The position numbers were made by a program, and so were the translations under genes. A stretch of 64,000 bases of DNA, from assembly GCA_003415625.1 (NCBI GenBank), contig PYIU01000006.1, forward strand, positions 2,852,001 through 2,916,000, written 5' to 3'. The DNA is from Aquanectria penicillioides. Lineage: Eukaryota; Ascomycota; Sordariomycetes; Hypocreales; Nectriaceae. Shown piece after piece: positions 50,217 through 63,234 of this stretch (the stretch's first letter is position 1; the number at the start of each line of letters is the position of its first letter). The notes below the pieces were generated by a model. That model was not told the DNA's origin and did no database searches. It worked only from the letters and a program-made list of their open reading frames with translations.

Positions 50217-50827
50217 TTGTTATTATTATTATCTTTATTATTATTATTACTATTATTATTATTATTATTACTATTATTATAGTTATTATTTTTAGCTATA
50301 TATAATTAGCTTAAAAGAAAGGTAAAAATAGCAATTATATTATATATAAGTTAAGTATTTTATATAAATAATATATTAATAAGGTATATATACTTAAAGG
50401 CATTAAGGCATTTATAGAGATATATAAAAAAAGGAAAAAAAAATAGAAATTTAGGCCTTACTATAAAGACTAAAAAATAATAATAATAATGCTTAAGTAG
50501 CTAATAGCTAGCTAGCTGCTAGTTATTAGCATTTATTTAATGCTTTACTCTTTATAATAGATCTACTATATAGTAACTTAAATCTACTATAGACTTTACT
50601 TTTATTATATTTATTAATCCCTTAATTAAGTAATTAAAATATTTTAGTAATAGTATTAAATTAACTTTTAATTTAATAATCCTTTATAAAAAGCCTATAT
50701 TAGGCTTAATTCTATATTAAATAAAGGTTTTTATTTTATTAATATAGTTTTTTCCTTTATTTATATAGTATAAAAGTACTATTTACTTTTTAGGTTTATA
50801 AAGTATTAATAAATAAATAAATAAATA
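50217..50827 (+). mobile_element. LINE copy E, segment 4 (3' UTR tail)
   Basis: This segment is the remainder of the LINE E microsatellite (about 50217-50285), then the ~520 bp conserved LINE tail, ending in an (AATA)n tract at about 50810-50827. It is followed by AAATTTTTATTAATA, the match to the duplication before the 5' end at 22769-22783. This closes the 28 kb span of LINE E. Confidence 0.8.
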
Positions 50828-50842
50828 AATTTTTATTAATAA

Positions 50843-51186
50843 TATAATAAATTAAAAAAGTTTATAAGTATATATAATAAAACTTTTTAATAGATTAATT
50901 AAATAATATATAAATATATAAAATATAATTATAATATTAATTATAAAAATAAAATTATTTATTCTTTTTTAAAGTATAAAAAAAAGAAGTTTATTAATAG
51001 AAATTACTTATAGAACTTAAAATTAAGCTTTAGAATTCTATTTTAAAACTTATTTATAATAATTAATAAATAATGAAATTTATTTAAAATTCTTTTAAAA
51101 ATTTAAAAATTAAGCTTAAATGTATTAATATATATAATTATTAGCTAAAGCAATTTATAATAGTAAAAATAATCTCTATTTTATAT
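50843..51186. other. A+T-rich spacer between LINE E and LINE F
   Basis: About 340 bp here is nearly pure A/T, with no repeat partner, open frame or motif that I can identify. It is probably mutated host DNA or an older unrecognised repeat. Confidence 0.5.
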
Positions 51187-54100
51187 ATTTATTTATTAAT
51201 ACTTTATAGACCTATAAAATAAATAGTGCTTTTATACTATATAAAAAAAAAACTATATTAATAAAATAAAAACCTTTATTTAATACAATATTAAACTTAA
51301 TATAGGTTCTTTATAGAAAAGCATTAAATTAAAAGTTAGTTTAATGCTATTACTAAAATATTTTATTTACTTAATTATAGGGTTAATAAATAAAGTAAAA
51401 GTAAGGCCTATAATAGGCCTAAATTATTTATACTATAGGCCTATTGCAGAAAGTAAGGCACTAATCTAGCGCTAGCTAATAGCTAGCTAGCTATTAGCTA
51501 TTTAAGTATTGCTATTATTATTTTTTAATTTTATAGGTATATTTATTTTCTTTTTTTTTCTTTTTTCTTTATATACCTTTATAAAAGCTTTTTTATTGCC
51601 TTTAAGTATATATTCTATTAATATATTACTTATATAGAATACTTAACTTATATAAGCATTAATTGCTATTTTTATTGCTATTTTATACTAATTGTATATA
51701 GCTAAAAATAATAACTATAATAATAATAACTATAACTATAATTATAATTATAACTATAACTATAATAATAATAATAATAATAATAATAGTAGTATATATT
51801 TAATATATTTATAGATAGCATTTTATACTAATATTAATAAATACTAAAACATTAAGCTAGCTGCATTAAGGCAAGGGGTGCTATATTAACCCTAAGGGCA
51901 ATATAGGATCTACTTTATTTTATATATATTATATAAATAGTAAGAGATAAAAAGAACAGTCTATATTAAGACTAAACTAATATATAATCTTTATTTTTTT
52001 TATTTTTTATAGCTATAGAAAATTAACTATTAATAAATATTAAAACTAATAGCTATATAGCTTATATTTATATATATAAGCTATATAAACTACTGCTATA
52101 TTTAGTAAAAGCTAATATTTATATTTTAATAGTAGCTTTATAAAAGGAAATAGCTATAATAAGTATAGCTTAATTTAGTTTTACTATAGGTATATTATTA
52201 ATATAAATTATAAAAAGAGAAGCTTTAGCAATTAAAAGCTAAAGCTATTTAAGCTAAAAGAAAGGCAATTTAAATGCACTTTTAAGCTATATTTATAGTT
52301 CTAATTATAGATTTTAGTATTAATTAGCTCTATAAGCTAATTAATAGAATTAATTATATAGCTATAGCTTTTAAAAGCTTAATAGCTATATTGCCTTTTT
52401 TAATTAAAGGGGCTAAGGCTATTTAAGAATAGATAATACTAAAAAGCAATAATAGTAATAAATAAAGTTAGTTTTAATATAGGTTTATATTAGCTAATAT
52501 TAATAGTAAAGACTAAAGTTTAATATAACTCTTTAAGTAATAGCTTAAGCTTTAATAAAGCTAAAAAGGGATTAAAGTAAAAAGGGCTTAAAAATAAAAA
52601 AGAAAATAATAAAAAAAATAGTAAAAATAATAAAATAGATTTTATATCTTTTAAGGAAAATAGAAACTTAAAGTAAATAAAATTACTAAAGTAAATAAAT
52701 ATAAATTAAATATAATAATAAATAAAAATAAAATTTAAAATTAAAATAAAGCTAAAATAAAGACTTAATTATTAAAGGGATAGGCTTTAGTATATTATTT
52801 ATATAATAGGCTAGTTTTTTCTCTCTTTTAAAAAAGGTTTTTTTAAGTATATTAACTTTCCTTTTAATAAAAAGAGTTAAAGTACTTAAGTAAAAAAGTT
52901 ACTAAAAGGTAAAGGCAATATAAAAATAAATATATTTTAAACTAAATATAGCTTAATAGCTAGCTTATAGTATAATATAATATATAAATAGGCTAACTAT
53001 TTAATAAAGCAATATATAGTTTAGGCTTTAAATAGATATTACTTAAGCTTAAAAAGATTATAAAATAAATTAAATAAAATTTCCTTTTAGCTTAAATAAA
53101 ATAAATAATATAATATAATATAGCTAACTATTTTAATAGTATTTTTATATTAGCATTAAAGTATACTTATTTTAAAAACCTTTCTTTAAAAAAAAAATCT
53201 TTAAAGTTTAATGCATTTTATTTATATTTAAATAAATAAAAAGCTTTTATATTTTTTAAGTTCTTTATATAAATAAATAGTTTTCTTTTTTATATAAAGT
53301 AAAAAGATTTTAATTGCCTTTATTTTATTATTTATATACTATTTATAAAATTTATATTTAGCTTATTTCTATTAATACCTTTAATTAATTAATATTTAAT
53401 CTTTAATTAATTTTTAATTCTTTTTATATTTTTTATTAAAAAGTTAATTAATAAATTACTTTTTATATTTTTATATTAATTTATACTAAAAGCTATTATA
53501 ATAATAATAATAAATTTAATATATTATTAATATAATTATAAAGAAAATAAGTTTTTTAATGCTTTAAGCTTAAAGCTAGCCTTAAAATTAAATAAATTAT
53601 TTATTAAAATATATATTAAATAAAAGGATTTTAAGCTTACTTTTTAGCAATTTAATTAAAGTAACCTTATAGCCTTCCTTAATAGTATAAAAGGTTTAAA
53701 TCTATTTAATAAATAAAGCTTTAATAATCTTTTTTAAATTACTATTTTTTTTTATTAAAAAATAATATATATTAATACTATAAGTAATTATAGATTTAAT
53801 TATATATATATATATTATATAGGCAGCCTTAAGGTTTACTCTTTATATACTTACTATAAGGGCAGTAAGGGCCTGCCTTTAGTGCTTAAGTTTTCCTTTA
53901 AGCTTAAAGATATATAGGCCTTAAAGTAGCTTTTTATATAGCTATAATTTAAGGAAATAGTATAATTCTTATAGTTAAATTATATTATAGATAAAGATTA
54001 ATTAAACTTAATGCCTTTAGTATTAATAAAAGAAATAAAAAAGCTAAACTTTAATAGATTTAAAGGTTATACTATTAATAAAAGCCTAAAATATATATAT

Positions 54101-57100
54101 TATTTATATAGCTTTAAGTTAAGCTTAAATCTTTATTATATCTTTTTTAAATATAAATATATTTATATTATTAATAAATTTAATTATTATAATATTAAAG
54201 ATTTTCTTAAATATTATATAAAGCCTTAATATAAATAGAATAAAAAAAATAAAAAAAAATAGCAATTTCTATAAAACTTTAGCTTTAATACTATAGAGTT
54301 TAAAGGACTTATTATTAAACTAAAGGTATATTAATTACTTAAATAAATAGCTAAAAAGCTAAATTAATAATTATTATAAATAGCCTTAATTATAAAGGGT
54401 AATAATAAGCTTTTTATAATTAATTAAATTAAAGGCTATAATAAAGTTTAATTAAAGAAATAATGCTATTTTACTATAGGCCTATATTATATATATTATT
54501 TTTACTATAATTATAAAAGCAAGCTTAATAGACCTTTAAGGTTTATTCTTTATTTAATTATTAAAAAATATATTTAGGTTTTTAATTATTATTACTATTT
54601 ATTAAATTATTATTAATTTTATTACTTTATTTATTATATTAAAAAAGAAAATAAATCTTTATTTAAATACTATATATTTTTAGGCTATTATTTTATTTAA
54701 TTTAAAAATAATAATAGTAATTATATAGTAAAAGTAATATAAAAAATGCTTAAATATAATGCTTATATTAATAATAATAATAAAAGCTTTTAGAAAGAGC
54801 TTATTATATATCTTAAGGAAGTTAATAAAAAAACTATTATTACTAAAAGCTTTTTATAATTAAATTTTAAAGAGTAAGTATATTAATTTATAAAGTTTAA
54901 TATAGTTTTATATTAAATCTTTAATATTTTATAGTATTTAATTTATATTTAATAGTTATATTATAAAGTTTATTATAATAAATTTAATATTTTAATTATT
55001 TATTTAAAATTTAAAGAAAAAATATTTTATTAATATAATTACCTTTTTAATATAGCTTATAGCTAAAGAATTTTACTTAAGGCAATTAAAAGAAAAAGGC
55101 TATAATAAAGCTAAAGCAATATTGCATTAAAGTTATATTTATCTCTTTAAGTTTTAAAGTATCTTTTAGCTATTAATACCTCTTTTTATTTTAGCTTTAA
55201 ATAAGGTATTATATTAAGCTATATATTTAACTTTAGCTATATAAATCTTTTATTTATTGCTTACTTTTTATAGTTTTAATTAATTAGCTATTATATTATT
55301 ATATTATATATATTTTTATATTTATTTAAATTAATAATTAGCCTTTATAATAAACTAATTCTATTAATTATTATAGCTAGGCCTAAATCACTTTTATATT
55401 AAAGTAGTATATTAAGCAATTTAATATAATCCTTAAATTAGCTATTTAATTGCCTATTTTAGCTATTATATAAAGGTCATTTTGCCTAAAGTTTAATAAA
55501 GAATAACTTATACTTTAAGTTTAGCCTTCTTAAAGTTTATTATATATTAATTATATACTATAGGCTAAAAGTCTAATAAAAAAAAAGTAATATATTTATA
55601 AAAAACTTAATATATATTTACTATAAAATATAATTAAAGCTATTTAAGTTATAATTAAAGCCTAAATAAATAGTATAGCTATTCTTTAAGGCTTAAGCTA
55701 AATTAAAATTATTATTTTTAATATTATTTACTTTTTAAATTATTATTCTATAAAGGGTTATTAAGGCTATATTTAGCTATTATATCTCTATTAAAAAGGT
55801 TAAGCTATATAAAGTAATTCTATTATAGCAATTCTATATTAAATAATATAGATTAAAGTTTTTAATTATAATTATTTTAAAGGCTAAAGTAAGGCTAGCT
55901 AAAGTATATATTACCCTTAAGTCTTTTTTACTTTTTAAAAAGTTATATATTATAATTATTTTTATATAATAATATTTAAAATTAAAATTAATTTAATCTT
56001 TTTTAGTTTAATAAATTTAAGTTTTTAGTTTATATTATTTATATATATAAAAAGCTATATAGCTTAAATAATAAATTATAATATAGTTTAATCTTTTAAG
56101 GTTTATTAAAGCATTAATCTTTTAGTTTTTAGCTAATGCTAAAAGTGCAATTATATTATATTTATTATAAATATATAGTATTTAATAGATTAACTTAAGG
56201 CAATAGTATATATTTTAAAATAAAATCTATATTAATTAAATATAAATTAAAGAATTAATTTAATAAATAGTAATAATAAAGTATAGGCACTAAAGGAAAA
56301 AGAAATATTAAATAAAGTATAGTATTATTTATTTATAAAGCCTAAAGGCTAGCTAATTCTTTTAATAAAGAGGGGAGCTATAAAAAGAGAGTTTTTAAAG
56401 AAGCTATTCTATTATATATAAAGGATATTTTACTATATTAAAGTATATTCTTTATATTTTATTAATTATTTATAATATCTTTCTTTTATATAGATTTAAT
56501 GCTTTTTTACTATAAAATAAATATAGCTTTAAATTAAGTAATTTTTATAGTATAAAGTATAATAATAAAAGACTTTTTCTTTTTTAATAAAGCAATTATT
56601 ATATATTAAGCTATTATATTAGCTATAAATTAAAGTAAATTAATAGTTTTTTATAATATAGCTATACTTATAGTATTAAAAGTATTAAATAGATTTTAAT
56701 TCTTTATTAAAGAGTTTATAATTATAAAGTTTAATATTAAAAAGTAGCTTATTATTATATAGGCTATTAGCTTCTTTAATAAATAAAATATAAAAAATTA
56801 AATTTATTTTAATTATAATACTATTTTAAGCTTAAATAGGCTTTACTTTATTAACTCTTAAGGTATTAGTACTATTAATAGTTTTAATAAGTTTATTTAT
56901 ATTATTAAAAATAGATTTAATTTAAATTCTTTTTATTAAAATAATAATAATTAAAAAAGCAAAAAAAGTATTATTTTTAAATATAATAGCTATTTATTTT
57001 TCTTTATAGAAAGCTTTAGTCTATTTTAAAATAAAAAAATAAAAATTATATTTCTATTAAAAAGGCAATATACTATAATTATATAAAAGTTACTATAGGC

Positions 57101-57791
57101 TTAATTTACTATTTATATAATTTCTATTAAAGTATAGTTTTTAATATCTTTAAGGGTATCTTTAATATAAATAGTAATTTTATACTTAATATAGCTATAT
57201 ATTATATATTTATTAATTTTAATATTTATAAATATAAAGCTATATAAAAGAACTAATATATAAAACTATTATATTAATTAAAAAGAAAAGAAACTTAAAT
57301 TAATTAAAATAGCTATTATTACTATAATAATAATAATTATTATAGTAATAATAATTTTATTAATAAATCTCTTTTTAAAGGTTATATTAATCTTAAAGGG
57401 AAGGCAAAAGCATACTTTATATATATTAATATAGATTTAAAATACCTTTTAAATTACTTTAAAAAAGTAAAATAAAATAATCTTAATAATAGCTCTATAG
57501 GCTTCTTTATCTTTATTAATTATAAGGCTTCTATTAGCTTTTATTGCTTTATTTATTTTAGATATATTACTATATTAGCTAGTAGTAAAAAAGGGGTTAT
57601 ATTAGCTATTTTTAATACTATATTTTCTTAAATTAATAACTATTAAAAGGGCTATAGCATTAGCATTATGCTCTTAATGCACTATTATATTTAGAGGTAA
57701 TCTAGCGTAAGGAATCGATTAATTGTAGTTTAAAACATTTTAGAGGTAGTTTAAAATGGCTGCAAGCAGTTATAAGTTTAAGGGCAAAAAG
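51187..57791 (-). mobile_element. LINE copy F, full length (~6.6 kb), uninterrupted
   Basis: This is a minus-strand LINE with its 3' tail at 51187, microsatellite at about 51715-51790, ORF2 at about 52570-56255, and 5' end at 57791 with the family TTTTTGCC start. It is the only copy in the window that is complete and not cut by another element. It is useful with C for deducing the pre-RIP consensus. I could not settle its target-site duplication. Confidence 0.8.
52570..56255 (-). pseudogene. LINE ORF2 remnant (copy F)
   Basis: The decayed endonuclease-RT-zinc finger frame is collinear with copy C. The RT catalytic block lies around 54146-54180 on the minus strand and reads F-I-N-N-I-N-I-F-I-F-K. 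Opposite it is the 72-codon antisense frame 54011-54229. Stops are dense. Limits are transferred from copies C and E. Confidence 0.65.
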
Positions 57792-58368
57792 ATTGCAGTA
57801 TTATATAGCTAAAACTGCTCTATTTTATATAAATAAAATGCAAAATTAATAGCTAATAGATTAATAAAACTATTATAAAGTAAATTATTTTTTAAAAGCT
57901 AAAATTAATTTAAATTTATAGACTTAATAAAATGTATTTAAATATAATAAAGTTAAGATCTATAAAAATATATGATTAAAGAAATACTAAAAGGCTTATA
58001 GCTTTAATATTTAATATTCTAAAAATAGTAAAGAAATAAAATATTAATATAATAAAATTTATTAATTTATTGCTATTATTATAGCTATTAATTAAAATAT
58101 AAAATAATAAAATAAGCTATAAAATAATAAAATATTTTTTAATATAATTTTAATTATTTTATTTACTAAAAATAAAAGTCTTTAATAAATAAAAAGGTAC
58201 TTATAATATACTTACTTAATATAACTTTAATAATAATGCATTATTTATTCTTTTTTTATAATATAAAAATTAATTTTATAATTTAAAATATAAAAATAAA
58301 ATACTAAATTAAACTTTTACTTTTTTCTTAATATTATTACTTTAAATATTATTAAATTAAAGACCTAT
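57792..58368. other. A+T-rich spacer left of the palindrome
   Basis: I recognise no element here. Short direct repeats of the motif ATAAAATAATAAAATA occur twice near 58100-58135. A similar motif (ATAAAATA[AG]TAAAATA) reappears on the far side of the palindrome at about 59165-59205, so this short repeat brackets it. Confidence 0.5.
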
Positions 58369-59082
58369 TATTAAATAGCTAATTATAGCAAAAGTATAAA
58401 ATCGCCTTACTTATATTATAGTACAACTAGCTATTCTAAACTATAGGTCTTTAATTTAATACACTCTATTAGCTAAAACCTATAAGGGTTTAGCTAAATT
58501 AATTATATTACTAGACCTAAAGATTATACTCCTTTAGGTTACTTAATTCTTATATTTAATTAAGTTATTAAGTGCATAAAGGCAGGAATTAAATCTATAA
58601 CCTTTCTAATTTAGCGCTAAGTGCATATTTAACTATTAATTATTAAATAGCTAATTGCAGCAAAAGTATAAAGTTGCCTTACTTATATTATAGTACAATT
58701 AGCTATTTTAGACTATAGATCTTTAATCTAATACCTATAGTTTAAAATAGCTAATTATACTATAATATAAATAAGGCAATCTTATACTTTTGCTGCAGTT
58801 AGCTATTTAATAATTAATAGTTAAATACTTACTTAATGCTAAATTAAAAAGGTTATAGGTTTAATTCCTGCCTTTATACACTTAATAATCCAATTAAATA
58901 TAAGAATTAAATAGCCTAAAGGAGTATAATTTAAGTCTAGCAGTATAATTAGTTTAGCTAAATCTTTATAGGTTTTAGCTAAAGGGGTGTATTAAATTAA
59001 AGATTTATAGTTTAGAATAGCTAGTTGTACTATAATATAAATAAGGCAATTTTATACTTTTGCTATAATTAGCTATTTAATA
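58369..59082. repeat. 714 bp near-perfect palindrome built of alternating repeats
   Basis: The left arm 58369-58717 (349 bp) and right arm 58736-59082 (347 bp) are inverted copies with an 18 bp centre (58718-58735). Each arm carries a ~90 bp unit at both its outer and inner end in the same orientation, so the unit occurs four times (two direct, then two inverted). The unit includes TAGCTAATT[AG][CT]AGCAAAAGTAT and TTGCCTTA[CT]TTATATTATAG. Between the units each arm has a tRNA B-box-like sequence (GGTTATAG[AG]TTTAATTCC on one strand). It could be two head-to-head small retroelements or a large foldback element. Confidence 0.85.
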
Positions 59083-59424
59083 AATATAATTTAAAAAAAT
59101 AATATTATAAAAAGAATAGTAAAAAGGCTATTTTATAACTTAAATTAATTAAATAAAGTATAAAATAGTAAAATAAAGTATAAAATAATAAAATAAATAT
59201 ATTTATATAAAGTAGTAATTACTATTAAAATTATAATACTTATAGTATAGCCTAAAGCTATTAAAATGCTTATTTATTATTATTTTAGCCTATAAAGGCT
59301 AATAATAAATAGATAAAGTAAAGTATAAGCTATTATTAAAAGGCACTATATAAAGTAAAACTATTAAATAAAGCTTAAATATTAATTTAAAAATGCTTAT
59401 AGTTTAGTAATATACTTAACTATA
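59083..59424. other. A+T-rich spacer with a short hairpin
   Basis: Apart from the repeat noted for 57792-58368, the only structure is a hairpin at about 59273-59318, with arms TTATTATTATTTTAGCC and GGCTAATAATAA around a short A/T loop. No gene is recognised. The part after 59330 may be very decayed LINE sequence. Confidence 0.5.
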
Positions 59425-60071
59425 ATTTATTTAAGCCTTAATTATAACTTAAATAGCTGTAATTATATTTAATAGTAAATATATATTAAATTTATTATAA
59501 ATATATATTAAATTTATTATAAATATATATTAAATTTATTATAAATATATATTAAATTTATTATAAATATATATTAAATTTATTATAAATATATTATTAC
59601 TTTTTTTATTCAACCTTTAGTTTATAGTATTTAATTAATATATAATAAACCTTAAGAAAATTAAGCTTAATATATAAATTACTCTTTATTAAACCTTAAA
59701 TTAAATTACTTTTATATAATAATTAAAGTAAGCAATTAAATAGCTAATCTAAAGATTATATTAAATTACTTAATATATTATTTTAATATAAAGGCAATTT
59801 AAGCCTAGCTATAATAATTAATAGAATTAGCTTACTATAAAGGCTATTTATTAACTTAAATATATATAAAGATATATATAATATAATAGTATATTAGTTA
59901 ATTAATTAAAACTATAAAAGATAAATAATAAGCAAAAGATATATATAGTTAAGGCTAAATATATAGCTTAATATAGCACTTTATTTAATATAAAAATAAA
60001 GAAAAGTATTAATAGCTAAAAAAAACTTTAAAACCTAAAGAAATAGATATAGCTTTAAAGTAGCATTACTA
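59425..60071 (+). mobile_element. LINE fragment H (endonuclease to early RT)
   Basis: This fragment aligns with 24930-25450 of LINE E (plus strand), for example ATTTATTTAAGCCTTAATTA and the downstream AATTTAAGCCTAGCTATAAT. Both ends are broken: the left end fades into spacer and the right end is cut by copia-3. It is decayed coding sequence without open frames. Confidence 0.7.
59477..59597 (+). repeat. 22 bp tandem repeat, five full copies plus a partial one
   Basis: The unit AAATATATATTAAATTTATT+AT starts at 59477, 59499, 59521, 59543 and 59565, with a partial sixth at 59587. The five copies are identical although all around them is mutated, so the expansion is recent. It arose from a single LINE motif (AGTAAATATATATTAAG) present once in the sister copies. 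Confidence 0.95.
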
Positions 60072-60327
60072 TTAATAGATATAGCAGCCAGGTAAAGGTA
60101 GTTGCTACTATAAATATAGCGGCTGGCTATAAGCCAACCTTAAGGGCCTTATAGGCCTAGGTCTTAAGGCTATATATTCTTATAAGGGAATCCCTATATT
60201 ATAAATAGATAATTGCATTTTATAATTACTATTTAACTATTCTTTATAAATCTTAATTAATCTAAACTAATCTATTATATATATTATTTACTATAATTAT
60301 CTTTATATACTTTATATATTATTTATA
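60072..60327 (+). repeat. copia-3 5' LTR
   Basis: This LTR of about 256 bp starts TATTAATAG (altered from TATAGATAG) and ends ATTTATA, followed by the family's GATTATAAGCC primer-site region. It retains the AGCGGCTGGC part of the LTR hairpin. Confidence 0.85.
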
Positions 60328-63234
60328 GATTATAAGCCTAAAGCTTTAATTATAAAAGAAATTATAGCTATTTAAAAGGTTTAAATTAACCTAAAGTTTA
60401 TTCCTTAAAGTTAATGCTTATAATATTAATTAATTAAGGTCTTAAAACTTAAGTAATAGCTTTAAAGCTAGCTTTAAAGTTAATTATTATTATTAAAGCA
60501 ATTAAATAAACTAATAATAAAGAAAATTCTATTAAAAAAGAAAATAATCTTAAAGATTTTTTATTTTTTTAAAAGATTAATAAAGCCTATTAAAGCGAAT
60601 CTATAAAAGATTTAGTTAAATTTAAGTATTATAATGCAATAAATAATAAAGATAATATAGTAAATATAAAAGCTATAAAAGCATTTTAATTAAAAGATTA
60701 AAAAATAAATTAAAGATTAAATATAAAATATAGCCTAAAAATAAATTAAAATTTAAAAAAAAAGATAATAAAAATAAAAGCTTTAAGTACTAAAGAAGCT
60801 AACTTTTCTATACCTTAAAGGAGCCCTTAAGGGCTTTAGATAAAATATTTAATTTCTTAAGGAATAGAAAGATATTAATAGAGCCTACTTTAAATAAAAA
60901 GAGGATTATAAATATATAATTAATTAAAATTAAGAATTTTATTAATTTTAACTTTAAAATAAAAGAAAATAATATACTTAAGGGATTAAAGAATTAAATT
61001 ACTTAAAAGAAATATCTTTTTTATATTATAATTATTATTAAATAATATAAAAAGATTAAGATTTTATATTTAAAAGAAATATATTTAATTATAGCTATAA
61101 AGAAAGTAATTTTATAGAAACTAAAGCTATTATTATTTTTAATAAAGATTAATATAAAGGCTATTAAGCTATTAATAAAAAGGTATAATAATATAAAGTC
61201 TTAATAAAGCTTAATTAATATCTATTAAAAATTAAAGTCTTTAATTTTAAAGAAACTATAAAGGGTCTAAAGTTATATTAATAATTTTTACTATATTATA
61301 AATAGTATTATTAAAGCTAGCAATAAGCTCCTTAAGTACTAAAAAAAGATAAGATTTATAAATAGTATTAAAAAGGTCTCTTTTATATAAAATTCCCTTA
61401 AATATAACTATAAGTAAAAGGGAAAATATTAATCTATTTATAAAATATAAGAAGACTTTATTAATAAAGCTAAAAGTCTATAGACTTTTTAAAAGAAAAA
61501 TAAAGACTTTAGTAGTAAAAAAGGTATATAAATAAATATTTAATTAAATAAAAAGGATAATTATAAAAAAGATCTTAAAAGTAGTAAATACTTTAACTAT
61601 AATTAAAAAGGTTATATTATAAAGAATTGTTTATCTTTATAAAAGAAAAATAAAGGCAATAAAAATAAAAGGTTAAAGAAAAAAAAGAATAGTAATAAAA
61701 CTACTAAAAAGACTAAAAAGACTGCTTTATATATAGAATTAAGTAAATAAAGTATTAAAAATATAATAAAAGCTAAAGATAATTTTAATAATAATAATAA
61801 TAATACTATTTTTATATATTATAAAGGCTTAAAAATAAGAAAGTTCTTTAATAATGCTTTTATAAGGTTATTAATTAAAAGGGCAGCTATAGCAATAATT
61901 TTTAGCCTACTAAAATAGCAATTATATAGTCTCCTTAATATTAATATTAATACTATACTAAAAGTAAAGGCAAATAATAACTTTATTACTATTTTAATGT
62001 TTATAGAATTAAGCCTTATTAACTATAAAGACTATTAGCTTTAGGATATAAAAGTTAATATATATACTATTAATAACTTTAAATAGTTTAAAGAAAATAA
62101 ATAGTATAAATTTAATAAGATAATATTAATTTTTATAGATAAAGGCATTATATATTTTATAGCTATAAAAATAATAATAATTATATTATTTATAAAAGAA
62201 AAGAGAATAAAAACTATAATACTTAAAAATATAGTTTTTATTAAAAACTTTCTATTAAATATAATCTTTAGTAAAAAAGTCTATTTTTTTAATAGCTATA
62301 TAATTAAGAATAAGATCTTTAATAGTAATAATAAGATTTTTGCAACTTTTAATATTTTTAATTAAAGGTTTTTACTTAAAGTAATAAAAAGTATAATAAA
62401 TTATTACTTTACTTTTAAAATTATATTAATATAAATAGAATAGTTTAAAGCAAAAATATAATATTAAAGACTTATTTATATAGATTAAAAGGCCTTTAAC
62501 TATATCTTTAAAGTTATAAAAGGTAGGCTTAATAATTATAAGCTATTTAATATACTTTATAAAAACTATAAGCTTATTAAAAGTATAAAGTTTTTATTAA
62601 AGATATTATAAAAAAGAGTAAATTATATATTTAACCTTTTTTATATAGACCTTATAGAGTTAAGTCTATATATATATAATAGAAAGGGGTATTTTAAGCT
62701 TATAATTAATAATAAAAGCTATTACTTTTATAGTAAATTGCTTTAAAAAAAGGCAATATTGCTATTTTAATAAAAAAAGATCTATAAGTATTTAAAACTA
62801 TTATAGCCTATAGTTTACTTTAAAAGATATAGTTTAATAGTAATTATAAATTTATTTATAAAAAGATTAATAAACTTCTCTTAAAGATAAAGATCTTTAT
62901 AATTATTATATTACTTTATAATTATAAATAAAATAGCTTTATTAAATAGGCAAACTATATAATATAAAAGAAAGTAAAAAGTATAAAAATATTTATAAAT
63001 ATCCCTTTTAAACTATAAAAAATATTATTTTTATAGTTATATATATTATTAATATTATAATAATAAAGATATTAAATTAAAAGACTCTTTATAAAGTTTA
63101 CTTTATAGATTTAATTTTAAAAAAGAAATATATATTAAGTATTAAATATCTATAGATTTTAAAGTTAAAGGCATTTATTTATATTAAATAGCAAAAGTAT
63201 AATAAATTAAAGAATATACTGCCTTATAGTTAAA
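60328..63234 (+). pseudogene. copia-3 gag and integrase remnant
   Basis: The frame is collinear with copia-2. The gag zinc knuckle region lies at about 61590-61630, with Cys and His changed to Tyr. The integrase core (L-Y-I-D, then Y-F-K-L-I-I-N-N-K-S-Y) lies around 62640-62730. The frame is interrupted by many stops and ends at the truncation point before RT. Non-functional. Confidence 0.75.

Larger units (their letters stand above)
60072..63234 (+). mobile_element. Ty1/copia retrotransposon 3, 3'-truncated
   Basis: This is the third member of the copia family: 5' LTR at 60072-60327, then gag and pol collinear with copia-1 and copia-2 up to the region between integrase and RT. At about 63234 similarity stops abruptly, so RT, RNase H and the 3' LTR are missing. 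It lies in LINE fragment H. Because it is truncated no target duplication can be shown. Confidence 0.85.

Noticed and set aside
50095..50295. A 66-codon frame with a hydrophobic N-terminal half and a poly-Tyr tail.
   Set aside because: The first part is the TRIM right terminal repeat and the Tyr run is the translated TAT/TTA microsatellite of the LINE 3' UTR.
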